Assembly: GCA_050288105.1 (NCBI GenBank)
Contig: JBNKDE010000003.1
Location: 264,225 to 328,224 of the forward strand
DNA: 64,000 nucleotides
Reading direction: 5' to 3'
Source of the DNA: JACNJF01 sp050288105
GTDB lineage: Bacteria; Pseudomonadota; Gammaproteobacteria; GCA-001735895
Shown here: piece after piece, positions 18,709 to 27,406 of the stretch
Numbering within the stretch: the first letter of the stretch is position 1
How the letters are laid out: each line of letters opens with the position of its first letter
Translations under genes and position numbers: made by a program
The notes under the pieces: model-generated
What the model was told of the DNA's origin: nothing
The model's database searches: none
What the model saw: only the letters and a program-made list of their open reading frames with translations

Positions 18709-19359
18709 CTAAGGCAGCACTGCGTTCAGCTGCTGAAGGCGATCAACGGTGCCCACATCACTCCATAGCCCGTCATATAGCTCAGCACTGATGCTACGCT
18801 GATCCGCCGCCTTTCTTAACAAAGGAGCCAGAGCCGATTTACCTTCACGCAACTGCTGAAAAAACGATTTACGATATGCTGCTATGCCTGCAAAGGTATA
18901 ACGAGACTGTTCAGAATTGGAAAGATAACCTTGCTCGATGGCAAAGTCTCCCGCAACATTATGTTGCGGATTGGGCACCAGCACCAGATGTGCCTGGGCG
19001 TCAAGCGACAGTAGGCGCGAGTAATCAAAGTCGGTGTAAACATCCGCATTCACCACGATAAACTCATCATCCAGCTTGTCGCGCGCCTGCACGATACCAC
19101 CTGCAGTTTCCAGCGCTTCAGTTTCGTAGCTGTAATCGATACACAGGCCATAGGCACTACCATCACCCAGCGCCTGCTGAATGTGTTCGGCCAACCAGGA
19201 AATATTAATCACAACCCGCTCGATACCAGCACGCTTTAACGCTTCCAGATGATAAACAATCAATGCCTTGTGGTGGACTTCGAGTAGTGGCTTGGGACAA
19301 CTGTCGGTTAACGGGCGCATACGCTCACCGCGACCGGCAGCCAGTATCATTGCATTCAA
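18709..19359 (-). CDS. murU: N-acetylmuramate alpha-1-phosphate uridylyltransferase
   Basis: The 216-aa nucleotidyltransferase has the signature MILAAGRGERMRPLTDSCPK (residues 4-23), then KPLLEVHHKALIVYHLEAL and FIVVNADVYTDFDY. It makes UDP-MurNAc from MurNAc-1-phosphate in the cell wall recycling route that bypasses de novo synthesis (fosfomycin-tolerant in Pseudomonas). It lies 4 bp after amgK, which makes its substrate, and converges with cca. Confidence 0.92.
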   Translation of the reverse strand: MNAMILAAGRGERMRPLTDSCPKPLLEVHHKALIVYHLEALKRAGIERVVINISWLAEHIQQALGDGSAYGLCIDYSYETEALETAGGIVQARDKLDDEFIVVNADVYTDFDYSRLLSLDAQAHLVLVPNPQHNVAGDFAIEQGYLSNSEQSRYTFAGIAAYRKSFFQQLREGKSALAPLLRKAADQRSISAELYDGLWSDVGTVDRLQQLNAVLP

Positions 19360-19363
19360 TAAA

Positions 19364-20359
19364 CTAGGACCTGATCATCGACTTAACCCTGAAGTTAAGA
19401 CTAAGTTCATTAATAAGGGTGTATAGCCCCACCATGCTCATTTCCTGTACACCGACTATCTTCAGGTAATTCAGGGTACGCGGAATATCCTTTAGAAACT
19501 GATCTTTACCATCGCGCAACTTCAGGCGTGAAAAAATGCCTATCGCTTTTAAATGTCTCTGAATCCCCATCAGGTTAAACCAGCGTAGCAGTTTCCCTGC
19601 GCTGATACCCTGCAAATGCTCCAGTACGGCAAAATCATGAAAATCGACAACCCATTGATCGACCTGCGGTTCAGGCCAGTCAACATAGCAATCGCGTAAC
19701 AGAGAAACCAGATCATAGGTAACCGGCCCTTTAACCGCATCCTGAAAATCAAGAATACCCGGATTTCCATTCTCCAACTTCATCAGATTACGCGAGTGAA
19801 AATCACGATGAACAAATACCTGAGGTTGCTCAAGGGCACTCTGCACCAGGGTATCTACGGTGAGTTTCCACATTCCCTGCTGATTAGGGGTGAGCTCAAT
19901 ACCGAGTAATTTTTCCAGAAACCATTCCTTAAATAAACTCATCTCCTGCCTTAGCAACGGCTCATCGTATGCAGGCAGATCATCGGCATTGATGCGGGTT
20001 TGCATCCGCATAATCGCCGCCATGGCATCGCCATACAGTCCATTTACCGTTTCGGGTTTTAAAACATCGAGGTAAGAGGTATTGCCAAAATCAGTCAAAA
20101 CCAGGAAGCCCTGCTGTAGATCCTGGTGAAGGATTTCCGGTGCCGACAGGCGAATATCCCTGAGCTTATTCGCCACCTTGATAAAACTATCGCAGGGCTC
20201 TTTCTCAGGTGGCGCGTCCATCACAATCCAGCTTTCATCACCCTGAGTAAGGCGAAAATAACGCCGAAAACTCGCATCTTCAGAAGCAATTTCGAGTGAG
20301 TAATTCGAGTATCCCAGGCTATCCAGCCAGGTTTTCATAGCGGTTATTCTTTCGTTCAT
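19364..20359 (-). CDS. amgK: anomeric MurNAc/GlcNAc kinase
   Basis: The 331-aa aminoglycoside phosphotransferase-like kinase has FVHRDFHSRNLM as the catalytic loop and GILDFQDAVKGPVTYDLVSL as the metal-binding loop. It phosphorylates C1 of MurNAc released from recycled peptidoglycan. Together with MurU directly downstream it forms the AmgK-MurU pathway. In pseudomonads the pair is divergent from lptD; that gene is not here. Confidence 0.93.
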   Translation of the reverse strand: MNERITAMKTWLDSLGYSNYSLEIASEDASFRRYFRLTQGDESWIVMDAPPEKEPCDSFIKVANKLRDIRLSAPEILHQDLQQGFLVLTDFGNTSYLDVLKPETVNGLYGDAMAAIMRMQTRINADDLPAYDEPLLRQEMSLFKEWFLEKLLGIELTPNQQGMWKLTVDTLVQSALEQPQVFVHRDFHSRNLMKLENGNPGILDFQDAVKGPVTYDLVSLLRDCYVDWPEPQVDQWVVDFHDFAVLEHLQGISAGKLLRWFNLMGIQRHLKAIGIFSRLKLRDGKDQFLKDIPRTLNYLKIVGVQEMSMVGLYTLINELSLNFRVKSMIRS

Positions 20360-20745
20360 GTATTACTTCGGGATGAATTTTTGAGGGGCGTATTATGGCG
20401 CTGATGGTGGATTTATTGCAATTGGGATTGCAGGGGTATCTCTTCATATTTTTTCAACTGTTATTACGAGGCATGCAGCAACGACGAAATCTTTTGGGGT
20501 CGTTATTAACTGACCGGACATGTGTTTCACATGCCTATGCTTTCCCTACTCCGTAGCAACTTAAAAGTACGCATGCGAGTCACTTTTTTTGGACAAGCAA
20601 AAAAGGGGCTCGCACGCGCACTCGTCAGCTGCTACAAAGCAAGCAAAGTTAAAGCGTGTGAAACCATATTCCCTGAGACAAAAGTTTGCCCAACTCCATC
20701 CGCAATGCCATGATTAACCTAACCAACTACAAATAAACATCAAAC
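20360..20745. other. intergenic region between amgK and mazG
   Basis: No convincing gene is visible in these 386 bp. The region holds the promoters of two divergent genes and an imperfect inverted repeat (20575-20613). The right-hand 100 bp are strikingly rich in A and C, and that bias runs on into mazG. Confidence 0.6.
20575..20613. repeat. imperfect inverted repeat
   Basis: The arms gcgagtcactttttt and aaaaaaggggctcgc match at 13 of 15 positions around a 9-nt loop. It is upstream of mazG and far from any gene end, so it is not a terminator. It resembles short dispersed palindromes that give spurious frames reading VTFFGQAKK. Confidence 0.5.
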
Positions 20746-21525
20746 ATGCCCGACTTATCCCCCCTAACCAACCTAATGGCCGCCCTACGCCACCCAGAAA
20801 CCGGATGCCCCTGGGACATCAAACAAACCAGCGCCTCAATCGCCTCCTACACCCTGGAAGAAACCTACGAATTACTCCACGCCATCGAAAGCGGCGATAT
20901 CGAACACACCAAAGAAGAGCTTGGTGATTTACTGTTCCACATCGTATTCCATGCCCAAATCGCCTCAGAAAATCATCAATTCGATATCAACGATGTGATC
21001 AAATCAATCGTAGATAAAATGACCTATCGCCATCCCCATGTGTTTGATAAAGACCACGATAATCAACTCGACGATGAAGCCCTAAAACAACAATGGGCCA
21101 ACCTGAAACAAAAAGGCAAAAAAGACAGTAGCCGAGTACTTGATGAGGTGGCACAAAAGCTTCCCGCCATGATGCGCGCACAGAAGTTACAGGACGTCGC
21201 CGCTGAATATTACTTCGACTGGCCGGATGCTATGCCAGTACTGGACAAGATCGAGGAAGAGATAGCAGAGTTGCGCGAGGCGATGATTCAGGGTGACCAG
21301 CAGCATGTGCGATCCGAGATGGGGGATATTCTGTTTGCCTGCGTCAATCTTGCGCGCCATGTCAAGGTTGATGCCGAATCTGCACTACGAAACACCAATG
21401 AAAAATTTATCCAGCGCTTTGATTACGTGGTAGATCAAATGCAGCGTTCCGGTATAGAGTTCAGCCCCGAGCAGCTTGATCAGATGGAGCACTTCTGGCA
21501 GCAGAGCAAAAGCGTCACTGGATAG
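20746..21525 (+). CDS. mazG: nucleoside triphosphate pyrophosphohydrolase MazG
   Basis: The 259-aa protein has two MazG helical domains. The first has GCPWDIKQTSASIASYTLEE and ELGDLLFHIVFHAQIA with the EExxE..ExxD-type metal site; the second has EEIAELREAMI and EMGDILFACVNLARH. It hydrolyses NTPs to NMPs plus pyrophosphate and lowers ppGpp-linked stress. The length fits E. coli MazG. The first third of the coding sequence is strongly biased to A and C, unlike the rest. Confidence 0.95.
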   Translation: MPDLSPLTNLMAALRHPETGCPWDIKQTSASIASYTLEETYELLHAIESGDIEHTKEELGDLLFHIVFHAQIASENHQFDINDVIKSIVDKMTYRHPHVFDKDHDNQLDDEALKQQWANLKQKGKKDSSRVLDEVAQKLPAMMRAQKLQDVAAEYYFDWPDAMPVLDKIEEEIAELREAMIQGDQQHVRSEMGDILFACVNLARHVKVDAESALRNTNEKFIQRFDYVVDQMQRSGIEFSPEQLDQMEHFWQQSKSVTG

Positions 21526-21561
21526 CGACAAACGGCATAATTTTGGTTAAAATCCTGCTCC

Positions 21562-22164
21562 ATGCAAAAAAGTCGAATCAATACAGAAGGCCGCATCCTG
21601 CAAGCGGTAAAAACCCTTTTACTGGAACAGGGCTTTCCCGAAGTTGGCATAAATGCGATTGCGCGCGCTGCTGGTTGCGACAAGGTCTTAATCTATCGCT
21701 ATTTCGGTGGATTCGACGGGCTGTTACAACGCTTCGCTGATGAACAGGATCTTTGGTGGGATGTGAATGAAATCATCACTGAAAACATGGATGAAATCAG
21801 CCAGATGTCTCTGCCCCACTTTCTGGATTTATTATTAAAACGCCACATAAAGGCAGTGCAGAGTCGTCCTTTGACCCAGGAAATCATGGCCTGGGAAATG
21901 TCCGCCAGCAATCCACTCACTCAAACCCTGAACCGTATCCGTAGTGAGCAGGGGATGCTACTGGTTAAAAAGGTCCGTCTGCATTTCAACCAGCCCAATA
22001 TCGACGTTGGCGGCATACTGGGGATTTTTGGCGCAGCCATTAATTATCTGGTGATTCGCTCTCGACATAGTGATTCTGAATATAAAACCGAAGAATGGTG
22101 GCGTCTGGAACACACCATTAGCAGCCTGTTAAGTTGTAATACGGATCCAGCAGCCAGGCGCTAA
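21562..22164 (+). CDS. TetR/AcrR family regulator
   Basis: The 200-aa protein has an N-terminal helix-turn-helix (GRILQAVKTLLLEQGFPEVG, then INAIARAAGCDKVLIYRYFG). Its ligand-binding domain has no feature I recognise. It lies 36 bp after mazG and 38 bp before the next gene on the same strand; the target is unknown. Confidence 0.85.
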   Translation: MQKSRINTEGRILQAVKTLLLEQGFPEVGINAIARAAGCDKVLIYRYFGGFDGLLQRFADEQDLWWDVNEIITENMDEISQMSLPHFLDLLLKRHIKAVQSRPLTQEIMAWEMSASNPLTQTLNRIRSEQGMLLVKKVRLHFNQPNIDVGGILGIFGAAINYLVIRSRHSDSEYKTEEWWRLEHTISSLLSCNTDPAARR

Positions 22165-22202
22165 TCCTGGCATACAGGCTTTGAAATCAGGATTGAAATA
22201 CA

Positions 22203-22691
22203 GTGCCCGAATCTACTCTCCGACTCTCTGAAGTAAACGCCGACAGGCTTGCCAGCCTGCTTGCACGTTATCAAATGAAACTGGAAATTGTCACAGACCA
22301 GGATATTCCCGGCAGCTTCTGGGGCGACGAGGAAGCAGGATTGATTGCAAATAGACTCTATGCGCGCCTGGATACTCCCATCCATTCCATACTGCATGAA
22401 GTCTGCCACTATATCTGTATGGACGAGACTCGACGCAGCAAACTGGATACCAACGCCGAGGGTGATTACGACGAAGAAAACGGGGTCTGTTTCCTGCAGA
22501 TTCTGCTCGCGGATGAGCTCCCTGAGATGGGTAGAGAGCGTATGATGCAGGACATGGATGCCTGGGGATATACCTTCAGGCTGGGGTCAGCAAAAGCCTG
22601 GTTCGAGCAGGATGCGGCTGATGCGCAGGCCTGGTTGCAAAGCCATCGGCTGGTCGATCAGCAACAGACCACCTTTCAACTAAGACAGTAA
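22203..22691 (+). CDS. putative HExxH metalloprotease-like hypothetical protein
   Basis: The 162-aa soluble protein starts at a GTG. It has HSILHEVCHYICMDE with His65-Glu66 and His69 forming an HExxH motif. Asp/Glu residues follow (LDTNAEGDYDEENGVCFLQI), which could include a third zinc ligand as in gluzincins. I recognise no named family. It lies between the TetR gene and a DUF502 gene. Confidence 0.6.
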   Translation: MPESTLRLSEVNADRLASLLARYQMKLEIVTDQDIPGSFWGDEEAGLIANRLYARLDTPIHSILHEVCHYICMDETRRSKLDTNAEGDYDEENGVCFLQILLADELPEMGRERMMQDMDAWGYTFRLGSAKAWFEQDAADAQAWLQSHRLVDQQQTTFQLRQ

Positions 22692-22716
22692 TGGCAAACC
22701 TTTAAGGGAATCACCT

Positions 22717-23292
22717 ATGAATGCGATTAGCCGTCACTTTACCAAAAACATACTTGCCGGACTGGTTGCTATCTTACCCATTGGTGGATTAATTTTAACC
22801 ATAGGCTATCTGGAGACGTCTATCTCCAGCGCCGGATTGACTCGACTACCTTTCTACTTTCCAGGCCTCGGCATTCTGCTGGTTTTAGTTCTGATTTATC
22901 TGATCGGATTAATTCTGACCACCTTTATCGGCAAATGGCTATGGAATGTTATCGATAAAGTCCTCAACAGCCTGCCCGCACTAGGCAAACTTTATCAAAC
23001 CCTGAAACAAATCCTTGGCTATGGTGAGGGTGAAGATGCCATTTTCCAGCAAACGGTGCTGGTTCCAGCACAAGGTGGATGTGGCCAGGAAATTGGTTTG
23101 GTGACGAATCGGGTTCAGCTTCCTGATGGTACAGAAAATCTGGTGATTTTTATTCCAGGCTCACCCAATCCTACCACTGGCAGACTGATTATTGCGCACC
23201 CTGATAAAATTACCCTTACCAAAGCACCAGTCAATACTGCGTTTAAGATCCTGCTTGCAGCTGGTAAATCAGAAATTGAGTTAACCAATTAA
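22717..23292 (+). CDS. DUF502 family inner-membrane protein
   Basis: The 191-aa protein has two long N-terminal membrane segments (about 12-32 and 46-70) followed by the DUF502 body: GKWLWNVIDKVLNSLPALGK, LYQTLKQILG and the turn-rich FIPGSPNPTTGRL. The family is widespread and of unknown function. It follows the HExxH protein after 25 bp and may share its operon. Confidence 0.85.
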   Translation: MNAISRHFTKNILAGLVAILPIGGLILTIGYLETSISSAGLTRLPFYFPGLGILLVLVLIYLIGLILTTFIGKWLWNVIDKVLNSLPALGKLYQTLKQILGYGEGEDAIFQQTVLVPAQGGCGQEIGLVTNRVQLPDGTENLVIFIPGSPNPTTGRLIIAHPDKITLTKAPVNTAFKILLAAGKSEIELTN

Positions 23293-23585
23293 TTTGAAAT
23301 CAGGCTTTACTGGCAAATAATCGGGCAGTAGTGGAATAAACCTGCTGTACCACGTTACCGAATCAAAAATTCAGCCCCACCTCCGGCAATGGTCTACAAT
23401 TTAGAAAAGAATTGAAAATAACCATTTCGGGCTTTCTGCGCAAAACATAAATAACTGAAATGAAGTCCTTCAGCTGTTATCGGACTATCTTAGACGCAGA
23501 CATCAATAGTGCTGGATATGATTAGCTGAAAATAAATGCTTATCTGATTATATACGCCAATTCATCACCTCCCATATGAGGCTAT

Positions 23586-25856
23586 ATGTTTAAAAGCACA
23601 ACAGTACGAGCTGCACTCATCCAGCACATCGTAGAAGCCAGTACCATTTCGATATTCGTATCTATCGTGGTTGCCCTTGTACTCTTCTATGTACAAAGTG
23701 AGGTCATCCCCTACGCAACAGCCGTCATCTGGTTCACCGCATTTATTGCGGCAGCCCTGTTCAGGGCGATCATGAGTTTTCACTTCAGGCGATTCTGCGC
23801 AACAGCGGAGCGTGAAATTAATTCTCGTCTGCTAAATTTACGCATTGGAATTTTATCCACCGCAACCATTTGGGGGGCAGCCAGTTATTTATTTTTCCCC
23901 ACCGGTTATCCTGACCATCAATTATTCCTCATCTTTATGATGGCAGGGTTGACCTCTGGTGCGGTAGTGACCTACGCAGCCGATACCATAAGCGCTCATG
24001 GCTTTTCGATAATTGTACTGACACCACTGAGCATCCGAATCTTTCAGGAAGGCAGCGATCTGGCCCTGGCGATGACTATAGGCGTTATAATGTATCTGCT
24101 CTACATCATAATGATTGGGCGTCATGTCAGCCGTACCTTGATTGAAAATATTGAATTGCGCATTCTTGCATCAGAACATGAAGAAGAAGCCCGCAAAAGC
24201 GAAGAATACTACAGGCTTATTATCAATCATGCACCGGTAGGGATATTCCATTACGACAACTTTATGAAGATCACCCACTGCAATGAGCGCTTTGCCGAGA
24301 TACTCAATACCTTACCTGATCGTATCTTTGGTCTGGATATGAACACGCTCAGAGACCAGTCTGTCCTCCCGGCCTTGCAAAAGGCGCTAGATGGAGAGCT
24401 GGGATCTTACGAAGGTTTGTATAAACCCACATTGAGTGAAAGCAACATCTGGATTTCCATGACCTGCGCTCCCTCAAGCAATCGTTCGGGCCGTATTATT
24501 GGTGGTGTTGCTATTATTCAGGACATCTCGATCATCCATAAATCCCTGTATAGAGTGACTGCATTGCTCGATTCAATGGCGGAAGGTGCTTATGGAATTG
24601 ACCTGAATGACCGCTGCACGTTTGTCAATCGAGCATTTCTGGACATGTTGGGTTACGACACGGCAGAAGAAGTCATCGGCCAACCCATACACGAACTGAT
24701 ACATTATGCCCATGCCGATGGTAGCCATTACCCGACCTCAGAATGTCACATTTATTTTGGCAACCATTTCCATAGTCAGGTACATATTACTGACGAAGTC
24801 TTCTGGAGAAAAGACGGTAGCTCCTTTGCTGTGGAGTACTGGGCACAACCCGTGTATGAGGGCGATGTTCTGGCCGGCGCCATAATCACCTTTATTGATA
24901 TCACTGAACGATTGAAGGTGATGAGTGATTTGCAGGAGAGTGAGGAACGATTCAGACAGATGTTTGAAAGTCATAGCGCTATGATGCTACTAACCGATCC
25001 GCTGTCTGGCCTGATCATTGATGCAAACCCTGCTGCAGCTGATTTTTATGGGTACCCACTCAATACCTTACGTGGCAAAAGTATGGGTAGTATTAACGCT
25101 CGTAATGAATCCCAAAAGGAATATGATGCATACCTCAGTTATGAGCCACTGCCAAATCACTCTGCTTTTGAACACCGGCTGGCGAGTGGTGAGATCCGTA
25201 ACGTCGAGATTTATTCATCCTCAATTTATTTTGGTGACAAGGAGCTGTGCTTTTCAATTATTCACGATATTACCGAGCGCAAACTGATAGAGGAACAGAT
25301 ACACAATCTAGCTTTTTACGATGCATTAACCCATCTACCCAATCGACGGCTATTGTATAACCGGCTGGAGCAATCGCTTATTATCAGTAAAAGACATCAC
25401 TGTTATGGCGCTCTGATGTTCCTCGATCTGGATAATTTCAAACCCCTTAATGATGCTCATGGACATGGGGCCGGGGACTTACTGCTTATTGAAGTAGCAC
25501 GCCGTATTACCATGAATATCAGAGATACCGACACAGCGGCACGTTTTGGAGGTGATGAATTTGTCATCATGCTCACTGAGCTGGAATCCAGCTCTGAACA
25601 AGCAAACCTTCAGGTACAGAGAGTCGCTGAAAAGATTCGTATGGCATTATCCCGCCCTTATCTTCTAACTTTGAGCGTCGATGATTCAAATACACTCGTT
25701 TCCGTAGAACATCACTGCAGCTGTAGCATCGGCGTTGTACTCTATAAACATCAGGACTTGCGTGAAGATATACTGCGTAGAGCTGATATGGTCATGTATG
25801 AGGCCAAACAGCGTGGGCGCAACTGTGTAGTCGTTGAGCCCTTAAATTCTGAATGA
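23586..25856 (+). CDS. membrane PAS-PAS-PAS-GGDEF diguanylate cyclase
   Basis: The 756-aa protein begins with about six membrane segments (residues 10-190). Three PAS domains follow at about 205-320, 325-445 and 455-575; the last is followed by the typical linker (HDITERKLIEEQIHNLAFYDALTHLPNRR). The GGDEF domain has RFGGDEFVIML and an inhibitory I-site RDTD five residues upstream. It should make c-di-GMP in response to a signal sensed in the membrane or by PAS. There is no EAL domain. Confidence 0.92.
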   Translation: MFKSTTVRAALIQHIVEASTISIFVSIVVALVLFYVQSEVIPYATAVIWFTAFIAAALFRAIMSFHFRRFCATAEREINSRLLNLRIGILSTATIWGAASYLFFPTGYPDHQLFLIFMMAGLTSGAVVTYAADTISAHGFSIIVLTPLSIRIFQEGSDLALAMTIGVIMYLLYIIMIGRHVSRTLIENIELRILASEHEEEARKSEEYYRLIINHAPVGIFHYDNFMKITHCNERFAEILNTLPDRIFGLDMNTLRDQSVLPALQKALDGELGSYEGLYKPTLSESNIWISMTCAPSSNRSGRIIGGVAIIQDISIIHKSLYRVTALLDSMAEGAYGIDLNDRCTFVNRAFLDMLGYDTAEEVIGQPIHELIHYAHADGSHYPTSECHIYFGNHFHSQVHITDEVFWRKDGSSFAVEYWAQPVYEGDVLAGAIITFIDITERLKVMSDLQESEERFRQMFESHSAMMLLTDPLSGLIIDANPAAADFYGYPLNTLRGKSMGSINARNESQKEYDAYLSYEPLPNHSAFEHRLASGEIRNVEIYSSSIYFGDKELCFSIIHDITERKLIEEQIHNLAFYDALTHLPNRRLLYNRLEQSLIISKRHHCYGALMFLDLDNFKPLNDAHGHGAGDLLLIEVARRITMNIRDTDTAARFGGDEFVIMLTELESSSEQANLQVQRVAEKIRMALSRPYLLTLSVDDSNTLVSVEHHCSCSIGVVLYKHQDLREDILRRADMVMYEAKQRGRNCVVVEPLNSE

Positions 25857-25967
25857 TCATCCAGCCCTGGCGAAAATCTTAAAAAAGATAACCTGTAGGT
25901 ATGACTATAAGTGCGAGCCCAGGATAACTGAAATCTATCTCCATTCCGAAATAAACGACCAAATTAT

Positions 25968-26615
25968 CTAAGGTATCACGTAAAACAATACCGAGAAGTA
26001 ATGTAATACGCTGCCCGCCAGCACAAACAAATGCCAGATTGCGTGGTTGTAGGGCATTTTATCTCGAATATAGAAAATAACTCCAAGCGAATAGCTCAGC
26101 CCACCCAGAAGTAACAGTACCAGCCCTCCGGTCTCCACCCCGGCTAACATCGGCTTGATCGCGATCACAACGATCCAGCCCAGGCCCAGATATAAGCCAA
26201 GAGAAAGTTTCTTAAATCGAGGCAGGTTAAAAAACTCGAGTATGGCGCCAAAAATCGCAATCGACCAGATGACCGCGAAAAGTGACCACCCCCACGCCCC
26301 TCTCAGCGTCACCAGTAGAAAAGGGGTATAGGTTCCGGCTATCAACAGGTAGATCGCTGCGTGATCCAGTTGTTTCAGCACCAGTTTGGCACGCGGATTG
26401 GGGATACCATGATATAAAGAAGAGGCGCTGTACAGCACCACCAGGCTCGCGCCATAGATACTACTACTAACAATATGCCAGGCATTGCCGTTTAGCGTAG
26501 AAAAAGCCACCAGTACCGCAAGTCCAGCAATACTAAGTAAAACACCAACTCCATGGGTAATGGTATGGGCAATTTCTTCACCGGTCGTATACCCGACACT
26601 GCTCACCTGAGACAT
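25968..26615 (-). CDS. hemolysin III family (PAQR-like) membrane protein
   Basis: The 215-aa protein has seven membrane segments and the family motifs GEEIAHTITHGVGVLLSIAG, SSLYHGI, LDHAAIYLLIAGTYTPF and HAIWHLFVLAGSVLHYF. The conserved His and Asp residues form the metal site of the PAQR superfamily. Despite the name, a haemolytic role is unlikely. Confidence 0.9.
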   Translation of the reverse strand: MSQVSSVGYTTGEEIAHTITHGVGVLLSIAGLAVLVAFSTLNGNAWHIVSSSIYGASLVVLYSASSLYHGIPNPRAKLVLKQLDHAAIYLLIAGTYTPFLLVTLRGAWGWSLFAVIWSIAIFGAILEFFNLPRFKKLSLGLYLGLGWIVVIAIKPMLAGVETGGLVLLLLGGLSYSLGVIFYIRDKMPYNHAIWHLFVLAGSVLHYFSVLFYVIP

Positions 26616-26737
26616 GAATACAATTCCGGAGGGTAACTAAAGAGCACAAATAGTCTCAAATCAAAACTAATTATTCAATAGAAATATTCCCTGTTAGCTT
26701 TTACTAAAAAATAACAGGGGGCAGGAGTTGCAATATT

Positions 26738-27205
26738 TCACGTGCCAGCAAGCAATTGAACCGCTGTTCCTGTAGCCACAATCAGGAATCGTTTTTTATT
26801 ATTTTCCGAGTCAAGCGGCGTATGCTGCAAACGCACATCAGTAACTGCTTCAGCGTTACAGCTCAATGCCTGAGCCCGTAACAGCTGCATCACACGTCTT
26901 CTGGCGTGCTGAAACTCCTGTTCTGCACGTTTTTCAAACTGTACATTTTGACTAAAAGCAGCCATTTCAATCATAAAAACAGTTTCTGCCGAGATGAAGT
27001 CGATCTGCTTTGCAATCGGACGCCCCGCAATACTCGATGAAGCACTCAGGATTACCTTGGCAAGATAATCACGGTATACATCAACCGGCACCTTGCTCCA
27101 GTTTCCCGTTTCTCGTGCATCAGCAAGCGCCGTCCTGATTTCTTCCAGACGCTTTAGCTGAAAGTCACGCTCACTAATCACATATTCTGTTTGGTCATAG
27201 TCCAT
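26738..27205 (-). CDS. hypothetical protein with YbjQ/UPF0145-like C-terminus
   Basis: The product has 155 aa from the ATG at 27205, which follows a good GGAG; the frame extends 15 codons further up without one. The N-terminal half is helical and charged (ISERDFQLKRLEEIRTALAD). The C-terminal half ends with ARRRVMQLLRAQALSCNAEA, a beta segment, then LIVATGTAVQL, which recalls the pentameric YbjQ fold. The match is weak and the function unknown. Confidence 0.5.
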   Translation of the reverse strand: MDYDQTEYVISERDFQLKRLEEIRTALADARETGNWSKVPVDVYRDYLAKVILSASSSIAGRPIAKQIDFISAETVFMIEMAAFSQNVQFEKRAEQEFQHARRRVMQLLRAQALSCNAEAVTDVRLQHTPLDSENNKKRFLIVATGTAVQLLAGT

Positions 27206-27406
27206 CGCATTATCTCCAGGCCATTCAATTCTGGATATTACCGCGATCAACCCGCTGCTACCAGCTAGCAGATCACAGTGTTATCAGTATATGACCGTTG
27301 CCGTATGAAGATAATGCAGAAAACTAAAATACCTACAACAATTAATGACCATCACCCAAAAAGAGGTGATGGTCTATTAAATGCAGAGTCTGAAAAGCTC
27401 AGAGGA

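Noticed and set aside
20522..20713. 63-codon plus-strand frame before mazG
   Set aside because: It covers an inverted repeat and its composition suggests a repeat-derived spurious frame.
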